DNA of 64,000 nt from G020354785 sp964521285 (GCA_964521285.1 CAZFQS010000018.1:8767-72766); one strand, 5' to 3'. Counted from the stretch's first letter, positions 27,017 through 36,026 are shown. Notes: generated from the letters alone by a model not told the origin. Numbers and translations: made by a program.

Positions 27017-28381
27017 TTAAAATGAAAAGGCAGCTTCCTTAAAAATTTCCGAAACAGTAGGATGAGGAAATACAATTTCCCTGATATCTTTTATGCGAAG
27101 CTCTGTTTCAATCATCGCTGAGGCACCATATATAATTTCAGAGGACGGATTTCCTATCATATGCACTCCAAGTATCTCCCCGTATTTCTCACCGGCAATA
27201 ATTTTTATGAGTCCGTTTTTACCTTCATTTTCAGCTACAAACCTTCCGGAGTAAGCCATTGGCAGACTGCGGATTTTGTAACTGATATTTCTTTTTTGTG
27301 CCTCTTCCTCAGTAATTCCGACACTGGCTATTTCAGGATTTGTATAAATTATCGAGGGTATAGCATTATAACGCATTAAATCTTTGGTTCCTGATATGTT
27401 ATTAACCACTACTTCACCCTGCCTGCTGGCAGTATGTGCCAGAAATGATTTTCCCGTCACATCGCCTGCAGCATATACATTCGGGATGTTCGTAAGGCAC
27501 CTGTCATCTATCAATATTCTGCCCTTTTCAGTTGTTACACCAATATTTTCAAGTCCGAATCCTTTTATAACCGGCTCCCGTCCTGCAGATACAAGAAGTT
27601 TTTCAGCAGAAACTTCAATTTGTTTTCCCTCGCTCTCAGCAAGGGCAATCATGGCATCTTTACCTGGCTTAATTTCTTTCACCCTGGCATTCAAATAAAA
27701 GTCTACGCCTTTCTTTTCCAGTTCATTTTTTAGCAGTCCGGCTATTTCTTTATCTGTTCCCGGGAGAATCTCCGGCATAATTTCAAACACAGATACTTTA
27801 GTCCCCATTGAACTAAAAAATCCGGCAAATTCCATTCCTACTGCACCGCCCCCGATTATAATTAAGCTTTCAGGCAGTTCTTCAATTTCCAGTATTTCTT
27901 TGTTGGTATAAATTTCTTCCCTTTTCAGACCTTTTATGGGAGGCATAATTGGCAGTGAACCTGTCGATATAAGGATGTTTCGGCACGTCCATGCGCTATC
28001 ACGTGCACTTAGTTTAACCAGGCCCTTTTCTTTTCCTTGTATTGTAACATGTTCTTTAACTACATCCACGTTATTTGTTTTCATCTTAACGCTAACACCG
28101 CCTACCAGTTTTTTAACCACCCTGTCCTTTCTTTTCATAATCTGATGAAAGTCGAATGTAATATCATTACACTTTAATCCGTATAATTCACTGTTCTTTG
28201 CATTTTCATAAAGCTTGGCAACATAGAGAAGGGTTTTTGTTGGTATGCATCCTTCGTTTAAACATACACCGCCAAGATTGTCTTTTTCAAATAAAACAAC
28301 TTTTAAACCCTGTTGACCGGCTCTTTCTGCAGCTATGTATCCGGCCGGGCCGGCACCTATAATACCCAGATCATATACCAT
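27017..28381 (-). CDS. lpdA: Dihydrolipoyl dehydrogenase (E3)
   Basis: A 454-residue flavoprotein that reoxidises the lipoyl arm of E2 with NAD+. It has the FAD loop GIIGAGPAGYIAAERAGQ, redox cysteines C40 and C45 in GGVCLNEGCIPTKTLL, the NAD-binding GGGAVGMEFAGFFSSMG, NVYAAGDVTGKSFLAHTASRQG, and a C-terminal active-site His/Glu segment FPHPTVSEIFKEA. It lies between E2 (26 bp gap) and E1 (38 bp gap) in the same operon, so it is likely dedicated to this complex. Confidence 0.95.
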   Translation of the reverse strand: MVYDLGIIGAGPAGYIAAERAGQQGLKVVLFEKDNLGGVCLNEGCIPTKTLLYVAKLYENAKNSELYGLKCNDITFDFHQIMKRKDRVVKKLVGGVSVKMKTNNVDVVKEHVTIQGKEKGLVKLSARDSAWTCRNILISTGSLPIMPPIKGLKREEIYTNKEILEIEELPESLIIIGGGAVGMEFAGFFSSMGTKVSVFEIMPEILPGTDKEIAGLLKNELEKKGVDFYLNARVKEIKPGKDAMIALAESEGKQIEVSAEKLLVSAGREPVIKGFGLENIGVTTEKGRILIDDRCLTNIPNVYAAGDVTGKSFLAHTASRQGEVVVNNISGTKDLMRYNAIPSIIYTNPEIASVGITEEEAQKRNISYKIRSLPMAYSGRFVAENEGKNGLIKIIAGEKYGEILGVHMIGNPSSEIIYGASAMIETELRIKDIREIVFPHPTVSEIFKEAAFSF

Positions 28382-28407
28382 ATTTATATTATTAATAATT
28401 ATGTTTG

Positions 28408-29745
28408 TTAATATTCAAAACTGATATTCTCTATTTCTTCTTTTATGGATTTTAAAAATGCAGAGGCAGGGCCTCCGTCAATTGCCCTGTGGTCATAAGT
28501 TAGCGATATGCCTATATAAGGTATTATTCCGATAACACCGTCACCCAGATCTGCCGGTCTTCGAATAATTGTGTTTACACCCAGTATTCCTGCCTGCGGT
28601 AAATTTAATACCGGGGTAAACATTTCAACATCGTAAGCACCTAAATTTGATACTGTAAAAGATCCTGCGGTGCTTTTCAGTAACTCGGGATCAATGTTGC
28701 CTTTTTTACATAGTTCGGCAAGATTTTTCATCTGTGTCGACAGGTCACTTATTGTTAAATCGTCAGCGTTCCTTACCACAGGAACCATTAATCCGCGTGG
28801 TGTGTCAACAGCAAATCCAAGATGAACCTTGTTAAACATACGGATTTTTTCACCCATAAAGTGGCAATTTATGGCAGGATGCTTCATTAGTGCTTTGATT
28901 AAGGCAAAACATACCATATCGTTTATAGTAATATTTTGAACCTTTTTGTTATCATCCAGGTCCTTTTTTATGTTTTTCCTCATATTGAGTATGTTCCGGG
29001 CATCAGCACTCATGTGGTGTGTGAGCTGTGCGCTGTTCCGGACTGACTTAAGCATATTTGCAGCTATAATACGTCTGATATTGGTTATATTTTCGTCAAC
29101 AAAATCCTTGCTTACTTTTTGCGCTGCACCAAGATCATCAGCCAGAACCCTTCCTCCAATTCCGGTGGCTTTGCCTGAGGGAGCAAGAGATGTATCGCTT
29201 GCTTTTTCTGCTGCCAGGGATGTCATTCGGGGCAGTGCAGCTGAGGCTGCCTTGATATCTTTTTCTATAATCCTGTTATTGGGTCCTGAACCTTTTATGT
29301 TTTTGTAATAAACGCCCAGCTTTTCTGCTAACTTTTTTGCCCGGGGAGTAATGAAAATGCTGCGATTATCATCCTGTTCAATCTCAATTTTTTCAACATC
29401 AGCAACTGAAATTTCCTTCTCTTTGATTTCTTCCTCTTTTTTATCAGGGATTTTTTCTTGTTCGCTGCTTACACTTGCACCGGGCTTGAACATATCAATG
29501 TTTTCACCTTTATCCCCTATAACAGCAACATTTGTTAAAACAGGCACTTCATCTCCTTCATTATAAAATATTTCCAGCAGGATACCATCTGCAGGGGCTT
29601 CCTGTTCAAAGGATGCTTTATCTGTCTCATAGGAGAATATTTCTTCACCTTTCTTAACATTTTCCCCTGATTTTTTATACCATTTTGTAATTATGCATGT
29701 TTCGACTGACTGTCCTTGCTTGGGCATTAATACAGGTACTGCCAT
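28408..29745 (-). CDS. Dihydrolipoamide acyltransferase (E2)
   Basis: The core of the complex, 445 residues and the first gene of the operon. Domains in order: lipoyl domain with the attachment lysine K43 in YETDKAS; an acidic linker (residues 100-130); a peripheral-subunit-binding domain (ITPRAKKLAEKLGVYYKNIKGSGPNNRIIEKDI, about 130-165); a Gly/Ala-rich linker; and the catalytic acyltransferase domain ending in YDHRAIDGG with H419 and D423. There is one lipoyl domain, as in acetoin or branched-chain type complexes. The ATG at 29745 is 46 nt below a well-formed promoter that overlaps a palindromic operator. Confidence 0.93.
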   Translation of the reverse strand: MAVPVLMPKQGQSVETCIITKWYKKSGENVKKGEEIFSYETDKASFEQEAPADGILLEIFYNEGDEVPVLTNVAVIGDKGENIDMFKPGASVSSEQEKIPDKKEEEIKEKEISVADVEKIEIEQDDNRSIFITPRAKKLAEKLGVYYKNIKGSGPNNRIIEKDIKAASAALPRMTSLAAEKASDTSLAPSGKATGIGGRVLADDLGAAQKVSKDFVDENITNIRRIIAANMLKSVRNSAQLTHHMSADARNILNMRKNIKKDLDDNKKVQNITINDMVCFALIKALMKHPAINCHFMGEKIRMFNKVHLGFAVDTPRGLMVPVVRNADDLTISDLSTQMKNLAELCKKGNIDPELLKSTAGSFTVSNLGAYDVEMFTPVLNLPQAGILGVNTIIRRPADLGDGVIGIIPYIGISLTYDHRAIDGGPASAFLKSIKEEIENISFEY

Positions 29746-29791
29746 GGCGTAAGTAATTTTAAGTATTAGTAATGGTAATATTACCGGGGAT

Positions 29792-29823
29792 CAAAGATAA
29801 TATATGTTTCGATAAAATCCAAA
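29792..29823 (-). promoter_or_regulatory. Promoter of the E2-Lpd-E1-PHP-SDR operon (TTTG-N20-TATCTTTG)
   Basis: On the minus strand TTTG (29823-29820) and TATCTTTG (29799-29792) are separated by 20 bp, an excellent match to the Bacteroidota promoter consensus. The -33 element runs into the palindrome at 29822-29841, so a repressor bound there should block it. Confidence 0.75.
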
Positions 29824-29841
29824 ACTTGTATATACAAGTTT
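29822..29841. promoter_or_regulatory. Perfect 20-bp palindromic operator, GntR/HutC type
   Basis: AAACTTGTATATACAAGTTT is its own reverse complement. The core GTATATAC fits the GT-N-AC-type sites of HutC-subfamily GntR regulators, and a regulator of that subfamily is encoded 234 bp away. It overlaps the -33 element of the minus-strand operon. Confidence 0.75.
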
Positions 29842-30074
29842 AAGTTAATTTTATATTTATTTGACTAAAAAATTCAATTATAAAATTATATTAATAATGT
29901 AAAAGTATTGAATATAAATAATATAATCATATATTAATATCAGTTTTAAGCATTTAATAAATTATTGTGAAAAAATATTTAATTCTAATTTGTAATAATA
30001 TGTTATATTATTTATATTTACATTTAATAATTAATGATTTCATTATTTATAACACCCAACACCTGATGTTTTAA

Positions 30075-30797
30075 ATGGCCGAGCAAATTAAAATAAACAC
30101 TCCTCAGTATAAAAAGCTGTACGAACTTTTACGCAGGCATATATATAACGGTGTTTATAAACCTGGAGATTTGTTACCTTCTGAAAATGAATTGTGTATT
30201 ACTCATAATTTAACCAGGCCTACTGTAAGACAAGCTTTACAGGAGTTGGTAAATGACGGATATATAAAAAAGCAGCAGGGGAAGGGAAGTATTGTAAGTC
30301 CGATGCCAAAAGGAATCGGGATATTATCACTTAAAGGATTTACTTCTGCTGTAGGTGAGAAGAATTTACAGACAAAAATTATAGTAAAACCAAGGATTAT
30401 TAAATGGGAGGATACTTTTATGTTTGAACTTTCAGAAGAAATTATGGAAGTCGGATGCATATATATGGAAAGGTTGCGTTATATTAATGAAATACCACGT
30501 TCTTATGATATTAATTACATACCAAACATTAACCTGCCCCGTTTTACATCAAGGAATTTTGAAAATAAATCACTTTTTGATATACTTAGAAAATATTATA
30601 AGATAAAAGTTAAGGGTGGTGAACAAAAAATAAGGGCAATTACTGCAGATGATCGTATCAGCAAATATTTAAAGGTAAAAAAAGGTCATCCGGTATTGCA
30701 CCTCGAACGAAAGCTGGATACAAACAGGGTTGGATTTTACTTTTTTTCGTCATTTTATTGTAATACAGAGTCAGATGCGATATACGGTACTTTTTAA
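30075..30797 (+). CDS. GntR-family (HutC/UTRA) regulator, probable fucose repressor
   Basis: A 240-residue repressor. Residues 10-75 are a winged helix of GntR type (YKKLYELLRRHIYNGVYKPGDLLPSENELCITHNLTRPTVRQALQELVNDGYIKKQQGKGSIV), and residues 90-240 are a UTRA ligand domain (ERLRYINEIPRSYDINYIP, GHPVLHLERKLD). UTRA domains bind small sugars or sugar phosphates. The gene is followed after 50 bp by fucI and then fucK, and the divergent operon carries a HutC-type palindrome in its promoter. In B. thetaiotaomicron a GntR-family protein, FucR, controls the fucose operon, so the same role is likely. Confidence 0.88.
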   Translation: MAEQIKINTPQYKKLYELLRRHIYNGVYKPGDLLPSENELCITHNLTRPTVRQALQELVNDGYIKKQQGKGSIVSPMPKGIGILSLKGFTSAVGEKNLQTKIIVKPRIIKWEDTFMFELSEEIMEVGCIYMERLRYINEIPRSYDINYIPNINLPRFTSRNFENKSLFDILRKYYKIKVKGGEQKIRAITADDRISKYLKVKKGHPVLHLERKLDTNRVGFYFFSSFYCNTESDAIYGTF

Positions 30798-30847
30798 ACA
30801 ATATATGTACTTATTATTTAGCCCTAATTAGAACTAATAAACAAAAT

Positions 30848-32647
30848 ATGATGAACTTAAATAAAAATGCATACAGGTTAAAAGGCAGGCTACCAAAAAT
30901 AGGTATTCGCCCGACTATTGACGGAAGGCTTGGCGGGGTAAGAGAAAGCCTGGAAGATCAGACAATGAGAATGGCCGTTAATGTTGAAAAACTTATAAGT
31001 AAAAGTCTGAAGCACGCTGATGGCAGTATAGTAGAATGTATTATTGCTGATTCGTGTATTGGAGGGGTGGCTGAGGCAGCTGCAGCAACCGATAAATTTG
31101 AAAAGGAAGGCGTTGGCGTTTCAATAACTGTTACCCCCTGCTGGTGTTACGGCAGCGAAACTATAGATATGAATCCTTATATACCAAAAGCAATATGGGG
31201 TTTTAACGGTACTGAGCGGCCCGGGGCAGTGTACCTTGCGGCTGCACTGGCCGGACATAACCAGAAAGGAATTCCTGCATTCGGCATCTACGGAAAGGAT
31301 GTCCAGGACAGTGATAACAATACAATTCCTTATGATGTACAGGAAAAACTGTTAAGATTTGCCAGGGCCGGACTTGCCGTAGCAGCCATGAAAGGAAAAT
31401 CATACCTTTCTATGGGATCTGTGTCTATGGGTATTGCCGGCTCTATTGTTAATGAAGAGTTTTTTCAGGATTACCTGGGAATGAGAAATGAATATGTTGA
31501 TATGAGCGAGTTTATCAGAAGGACAAATGAAGGTATTTATGATAAGGATGAATATAACCGGGCATTAAAGTGGGTGAAAGAAAACTGCAAGGAAGGTATT
31601 GATAAGAATCCTGCAAAAGATCAGGTGTCAAGGGCAGAAAAAGACAGGGAGTGGGAGTTTGTTGTTAAAATGACAATAATCGCACGCGATCTTATGATCG
31701 GCAATCCAAAGCTCGCTGACCTGGGATTCGGGGAAGAAGCAATGGGACATAATGCTATTGTATCCGGTTTCCAGGGCCAGAGGCAGTGGACAGACCATTT
31801 TCCAAACGGTGATTTTACAGAGGCCATTCTTAACTCGTCATTTGACTGGAATGGCATAAGACAATCATTCATTGTTGCTACAGAAAATGATTCATTAAAT
31901 GGAGCAGCTATGCTATTCGGACACCTGCTGACAAATACATCACAGATATTTGCCGATGTCAGAACATACTGGAGTCCGGATGCCATTGAAAGGGTCACAG
32001 GTAAAAAGCTCACCGATTCAGCCGGAGAAGGTATCATACATCTTATTAATTCAGGACCGGCTGCCCTGGATGGAACAGGACAACAAAAAGACAGCTTCGG
32101 AAATCCGGTAATGAAACCATACTGGGAAATAACTGAAGAAGAAAAACAGAAATGTCTCGATTCCACAGAATGGTGCCCAGCTATAAGAGAATATTTCAGG
32201 GGAGGAGGTTTTTCAACCAGATACCTGACTGCAGGAGGTATGCCTTTAACAATGTCAAGAATTAATCTGATAAAAGGCCTGGGTCCCGTACTTCAGATAG
32301 CTGAAGGACATAGCGTGGATATACCAAAAAATATTCATGACATACTGGACGAACGTACTAACATGACCTGGCCTACTACCTGGTTTGTGCCTAATTTAAA
32401 AGGTGAAGGAGCATTTAAAGATGTATATTCGGTGATGGCCAACTGGGGAGCTAATCATGGAGCCATAAGCTACGGGCATATTGGAGCAGACCTGATCACA
32501 CTGGCTTCAATGCTTCGCATTCCCGTTTGTATGCACAATGTGAAAAAAGACAAAATATTCAGGCCCAGTGCATGGAGTGCTTTCGGAATGGACCCCGAAG
32601 GCTCTGATTACAGATCCTGCAAAAATTTTGGGCCACTTTACAAATAA
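30848..32647 (+). CDS. fucI: L-fucose isomerase
   Basis: A 599-residue Mn-dependent ketol isomerase turning L-fucose into L-fuculose. Near-complete agreement with FucI is visible: LPKIGIRPTIDGRLGGVRESLE, DSCIGGVAEAAAA, VTPCWCYGSETIDM, IWGFNGTERPGAVYLAA, GIYGKDVQDSD, YLSMGSVSMGIAGSIV, GFQGQRQWTDHFPNGDF, SFDWNGIRQSFIVATENDSLNGAAMLFGHLLTN and, at the end, ANWGANHGAISYGHIGADL and RIPVCMHNV. The length equals the family norm (about 590). It lies downstream of the GntR gene and 33 bp upstream of fucK. Confidence 0.97.
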   Translation: MMNLNKNAYRLKGRLPKIGIRPTIDGRLGGVRESLEDQTMRMAVNVEKLISKSLKHADGSIVECIIADSCIGGVAEAAAATDKFEKEGVGVSITVTPCWCYGSETIDMNPYIPKAIWGFNGTERPGAVYLAAALAGHNQKGIPAFGIYGKDVQDSDNNTIPYDVQEKLLRFARAGLAVAAMKGKSYLSMGSVSMGIAGSIVNEEFFQDYLGMRNEYVDMSEFIRRTNEGIYDKDEYNRALKWVKENCKEGIDKNPAKDQVSRAEKDREWEFVVKMTIIARDLMIGNPKLADLGFGEEAMGHNAIVSGFQGQRQWTDHFPNGDFTEAILNSSFDWNGIRQSFIVATENDSLNGAAMLFGHLLTNTSQIFADVRTYWSPDAIERVTGKKLTDSAGEGIIHLINSGPAALDGTGQQKDSFGNPVMKPYWEITEEEKQKCLDSTEWCPAIREYFRGGGFSTRYLTAGGMPLTMSRINLIKGLGPVLQIAEGHSVDIPKNIHDILDERTNMTWPTTWFVPNLKGEGAFKDVYSVMANWGANHGAISYGHIGADLITLASMLRIPVCMHNVKKDKIFRPSAWSAFGMDPEGSDYRSCKNFGPLYK

Positions 32648-32680
32648 CGAATCAATTAAACCAGGTTTTAAAAGTGTAGC

Positions 32681-34174
32681 ATGACTGAAAGAATAATTCT
32701 TGTAATGGACTGTGGCGCTACAAATGTGCGGACAGTAGCTATAAGTGACAAGGGAATAATACTGGCGCAGCATTCTCTTCCAAACAATACCAGTAAAGAT
32801 CCCCTTTATGAAAATTATTGTATCTGGGACGTATATGAGATTTGGTCAAAACTTATAAATACCACAAGAGAAGTTCTGAAGAAAGTGGATAAAAAGAAAA
32901 TCGCAGGAGTAACTGTAACTGCTTTTGGAGTTGACGGAGCTCCCTTATCAAAAGAAGGTAAGCTTCTGTATCCGGTTATTTCATGGCAATGTGAGCGTAC
33001 AAAACCAGTGATGGATAATATAGGTAAATACATACCTCTGGAGAATTTATTTAATATAACCGGACTTCAGCCTTATAGTTTTAATACCATTAATAAACTT
33101 ATATGGTTTAAGGAAAATAAACCTGAACTAATTGAATCGATGCATAAATTCCTGTTTATTCCGTCCATTTTTATTTATTTCCTGAGTGGTGAGATGGTAA
33201 ATGATACAACAATGGCAGGTACCTCTATGCTGACAGATTTGAACTCACAGAATTATTCAAAGGCTATTTTTAACAGTATAGGAGTGGATCCTGGTAAATT
33301 ATGCCCGATGGCAAAACCAGGAGAGATTGCCGGAAAGGTAACCGGTAAAGCTTCGGAAGAGACTGGCATTCCTGTGAAGACACCGGTATTGCTGGCAGGA
33401 CACGATACACAATTTGCCATATTCGGGTCCGGTGCCAGGGAGAACCAGCCTGTACTAAGCTCAGGGACATGGGAAATATTAATGGTACGCTCAAAAGAAT
33501 ACAGTACTGATAATAAAACATTTAACAGCGGCATAACCACAGAATTTGATGCAGTACAAGGTCTTTACAACATAGGTATTATGTATGTTTCATCCGGAAT
33601 TGTAGAGTGGATAAAAAAAATGTTTTATTGTCCAGATCAGGATGATAACGTTTATGATACTATGACAAATGATGCGCTGAAAGTTCCGGCAGGTAGTAAA
33701 GAAACAATGTTATTTCCTGATTTTTTTTCAGAGACAGGTTCAGGAAGGGGGTCAATCCTGGGAATTTCTATGGATACAACAAGAGAACAGATATTCAGGG
33801 CCTGCATTGAATCACTATCCTTTAGAGCCAGGCAAAGCCTGGAACTACTGGAGGAAGCAGGGAAATTTAAAGCAGGTAGTATTATTTGTGTTGGAGGAGG
33901 TTCTAAGAATAAATTATGGAACCAGATAAGGGCAGACGTTATGGGGATTCCTGTTAAGCTTATCGGTCAAAAAGAAACTACTGTTTTAGGTGCCGCCTTA
34001 TTTGCATTATACGGAATAGGAGAGTATAACAATCCATATGAAGTAAGAGATGTTGTTAATTATAATGAACAGTTAATTGAACCCTCAGCTGACAGCAAGA
34101 TATACCAGGATTATTATGACAAATACCTGATAATGAAAAAGAATCTTAGCCAGACTTATAGTAAGCTAAGCTAA
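32681..34174 (+). CDS. fucK: L-fuculokinase
   Basis: A 497-residue FGGY kinase that phosphorylates L-fuculose at O1. It parallels E. coli FucK closely: VMDCGATNVRTVAISDKG, VTAFGVDGAPLSKEGKLLYPVISWQCERT, NTINKLIWFKENKPELIE, TMAGTSMLTDLNSQ, LLAGHDTQFAIFGSGARENQPVLSSGTWEILMVRS, CVGGGSKNKLWNQIRADVMGIPV and ETTVLGAALFALYGIGE. It is the last gene of the GntR-fucI-fucK unit and converges on the SDR at 34230. No fuculose-phosphate aldolase follows; the aldolase at 19496 is the candidate partner. Confidence 0.95.
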   Translation: MTERIILVMDCGATNVRTVAISDKGIILAQHSLPNNTSKDPLYENYCIWDVYEIWSKLINTTREVLKKVDKKKIAGVTVTAFGVDGAPLSKEGKLLYPVISWQCERTKPVMDNIGKYIPLENLFNITGLQPYSFNTINKLIWFKENKPELIESMHKFLFIPSIFIYFLSGEMVNDTTMAGTSMLTDLNSQNYSKAIFNSIGVDPGKLCPMAKPGEIAGKVTGKASEETGIPVKTPVLLAGHDTQFAIFGSGARENQPVLSSGTWEILMVRSKEYSTDNKTFNSGITTEFDAVQGLYNIGIMYVSSGIVEWIKKMFYCPDQDDNVYDTMTNDALKVPAGSKETMLFPDFFSETGSGRGSILGISMDTTREQIFRACIESLSFRARQSLELLEEAGKFKAGSIICVGGGSKNKLWNQIRADVMGIPVKLIGQKETTVLGAALFALYGIGEYNNPYEVRDVVNYNEQLIEPSADSKIYQDYYDKYLIMKKNLSQTYSKLS

Positions 34175-34229
34175 CCTTTCATGTGAAGATTGTAATTTAA
34201 CAAGAGAGATGCTGTTCATTTTATAGATA

Positions 34230-35024
34230 TTACTGCTCCAGTTTTGTTTTACCTAAAGTAGCAAGGATACCTCCGTCAACATAAACAACAATTCCGGTAA
34301 CAAAATCCGATGCTTTTGATGCTAAATAGATTGCTGTTCCCTGCAGCTCATCAGGGTCTCCCCAGCGGTTTGCCGGGGTACGGGTCATAATAAGCTCATT
34401 AAAGGGGTGTCCTCCTTCCCTGATAGGTGCGGTTTGTGCTGTAGCAAAGTAACCCGGTCCAATGCCATTTACCTGAATGTTATATTTTGCCCATTCAGTA
34501 GCCATATTTTTTGTTAACATTTTAAGGCCTCCTTTGGCTGCAGCATAAGCCCCCACACTATGCCTCCCGACTTCACTCATCATAGAGCACATATTTATAA
34601 CTTTCCCGCCTGATTTCCGGGCGACCATACTTTTTACAACTCTTTTAGACATAATGAACGGTCCGGTAACATCAATTTTTAATACCTGCTCAAAGTCATT
34701 TACTTCCATTTCAAGCAGAGGAGTCCTTTTAATTATTCCTGCATTGTTTACCAGGATATCTATTGGCCCAACCTCTTTTTCAATCCTCCCGATGTATTTA
34801 TCCACTGCTTTTTCATCAGTGACATCAAACAGATAGGTTGCTACATCAATACCTTTTGCAGCATATTCCTTTTTTGCATTTTCCAGCTTTTCAGGGAAAA
34901 TATCATTTATAACAATTTCAGCCCCGGCATTTGCAAGTCCGGTCGCAATAGCCATTCCCAGACCATGCGTGCCTCCTGTAACAAGAGCAATTTTACCTGA
35001 GAGATCGAATAATTTTACAGACAT
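34230..35024 (-). CDS. Gluconate 5-dehydrogenase-type SDR, probable 2-dehydro-3-deoxygluconate 5-dehydrogenase (KduD role)
   Basis: A 264-residue classical SDR: TGGTHGLGMAIATGLANAGAEIVIND cofactor region, NNAGIIKR, catalytic Ser in CSMMSEVGRHSVGAYAAAKGG with YxxxK, and the C-terminal YVDGGILATLGK. By sequence it is closer to E. coli IdnO (gluconate 5-dehydrogenase) than to KduD, but it directly follows kduI (58 bp gap) under the same LacI-type operator, where it would reduce 2,5-diketo-3-deoxygluconate to KDG with NAD(P)H. It is a cytoplasmic step of unsaturated uronate breakdown. Confidence 0.88.
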   Translation of the reverse strand: MSVKLFDLSGKIALVTGGTHGLGMAIATGLANAGAEIVINDIFPEKLENAKKEYAAKGIDVATYLFDVTDEKAVDKYIGRIEKEVGPIDILVNNAGIIKRTPLLEMEVNDFEQVLKIDVTGPFIMSKRVVKSMVARKSGGKVINMCSMMSEVGRHSVGAYAAAKGGLKMLTKNMATEWAKYNIQVNGIGPGYFATAQTAPIREGGHPFNELIMTRTPANRWGDPDELQGTAIYLASKASDFVTGIVVYVDGGILATLGKTKLEQ

Positions 35025-35082
35025 TATTTATTTGTTTATTGAGTTATTAACAGTAAAGCAATAGAACAATAGAACACTCAAA

Positions 35083-35925
35083 TTACATTAATTCATTGGG
35101 TTGACGAACGTCCATATCTCCATAATCAAGATTTTCGCCTGCCATCCCCCAGATAAATACATAATTGGAGGTTCCGGCTGCTGCATGAATTGACCATGGA
35201 GGTGATAATACTGCCTGTTCGTTGGTAAGCCATATATGACGTGTTTCATTAGGCTGTCCCATGAAATGACATATTGCTTGATTTTCAGGAACTTCAAAAT
35301 AAAAATAAGCCTCCATTCTTCTTGAGTGTGTATGTACGGGCATGGTATTCCATACACTGCCTGTTTTAAGCTCCGTCATTCCCATTTGAAGCTGGCAAAT
35401 ATCCAGGTTACTGTTTACCAGTAATTTATTAATTCTCCTTTCATTTGATGCCTGCAATGAACCCAGATCAACTATTTCGGCTTTTGCCAGTGTTATATGC
35501 CTGGCAGGATATTCTTTATGTGCAGGAGCAGAGTTGAGATAAAAATGTGCAGGTTTTTCAGAGTTTTTACTTTTAAACTTAACGTCTTTTGTGCCTTTCC
35601 CCAGATATAAAGCCTCCTTATATTTTAATGTATATTCAGTACCATCAGCTACAACTGTTCCTTCACCTCCCACATTTATTATTCCTAACTCCCTTCTGAA
35701 AAGAAAGAAATCAGATTTTAAAGCATCAATAGTTTCAAGCTTCAGACTATTTTTTACAGGGACTGCTCCTCCGACTATCAGCCTGTCATAATGTGAATAG
35801 GTTAAATTTATGGAGCCGGGTTCCATTATATTGCTAATCAGAAAATTATCCCTGATTTTTGTGGTATCATAAGCTTTAAAGTCTTCAAAATGAACTGCAA
35901 ATCGCTCTTCGAATTTAATAGCCAT
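35083..35925 (-). CDS. kduI: 5-keto-4-deoxyuronate isomerase
   Basis: A 280-residue cupin isomerase that converts 5-keto-4-deoxyuronate, from unsaturated galacturonate or glucuronate, to 2,5-diketo-3-deoxygluconate. Zinc ligands fall at H198, H200, E205 (PVHTHSRRMEAY) and H247 (SPPWSIHAAAG), each two residues later than in E. coli KduI. Other signatures are DRLIVGGAVPV, FFLFRRELGIINVGGEGTV and the terminal WGMAGENLDYGDMD. It is the first gene of a leftward unit with the SDR, with a CAATCGATTG operator 54 bp before its start. Confidence 0.97.
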   Translation of the reverse strand: MAIKFEERFAVHFEDFKAYDTTKIRDNFLISNIMEPGSINLTYSHYDRLIVGGAVPVKNSLKLETIDALKSDFFLFRRELGIINVGGEGTVVADGTEYTLKYKEALYLGKGTKDVKFKSKNSEKPAHFYLNSAPAHKEYPARHITLAKAEIVDLGSLQASNERRINKLLVNSNLDICQLQMGMTELKTGSVWNTMPVHTHSRRMEAYFYFEVPENQAICHFMGQPNETRHIWLTNEQAVLSPPWSIHAAAGTSNYVFIWGMAGENLDYGDMDVRQPNELM

Positions 35926-35978
35926 AATATTTATTTTTTAGTGTTAGTGTTATTATTTTATTAAAATGAATTTTTTAA

Positions 35979-35992
35979 TGCAATCGATTGTA
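35979..35992. promoter_or_regulatory. LacI-type operator upstream of kduI
   Basis: TGCAATCGATTGTA contains the perfect palindrome CAATCGATTG (35981-35990). The same 10-mer recurs at 37180-37189 on the far side of the LacI gene, which identifies both as likely sites for that repressor. Confidence 0.75.
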
Positions 35993-36026
35993 TAAAATTA
36001 ATACTTTTAATAAACATAATCCAGAA

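Larger units (their letters stand above)
29746..30074. other. AT-rich divergent control region between the E2 operon and the GntR gene
   Basis: This gap of 329 bp holds the minus-strand promoter and the 20-bp palindrome in its left third. The right two thirds (29860-30060) are very AT-rich with TTATATTTA-like tracts; no full TAnnTTTG box for the GntR gene was found there, and no coding potential or structured RNA is evident. Confidence 0.6.

Noticed and set aside
30798..30847. AATATATGTACTTATT before fucI as a second GntR operator
   Set aside because: It has no proper dyad symmetry around a GT-N-AC core, and the 50-bp gap fits simple co-transcription with the GntR gene.
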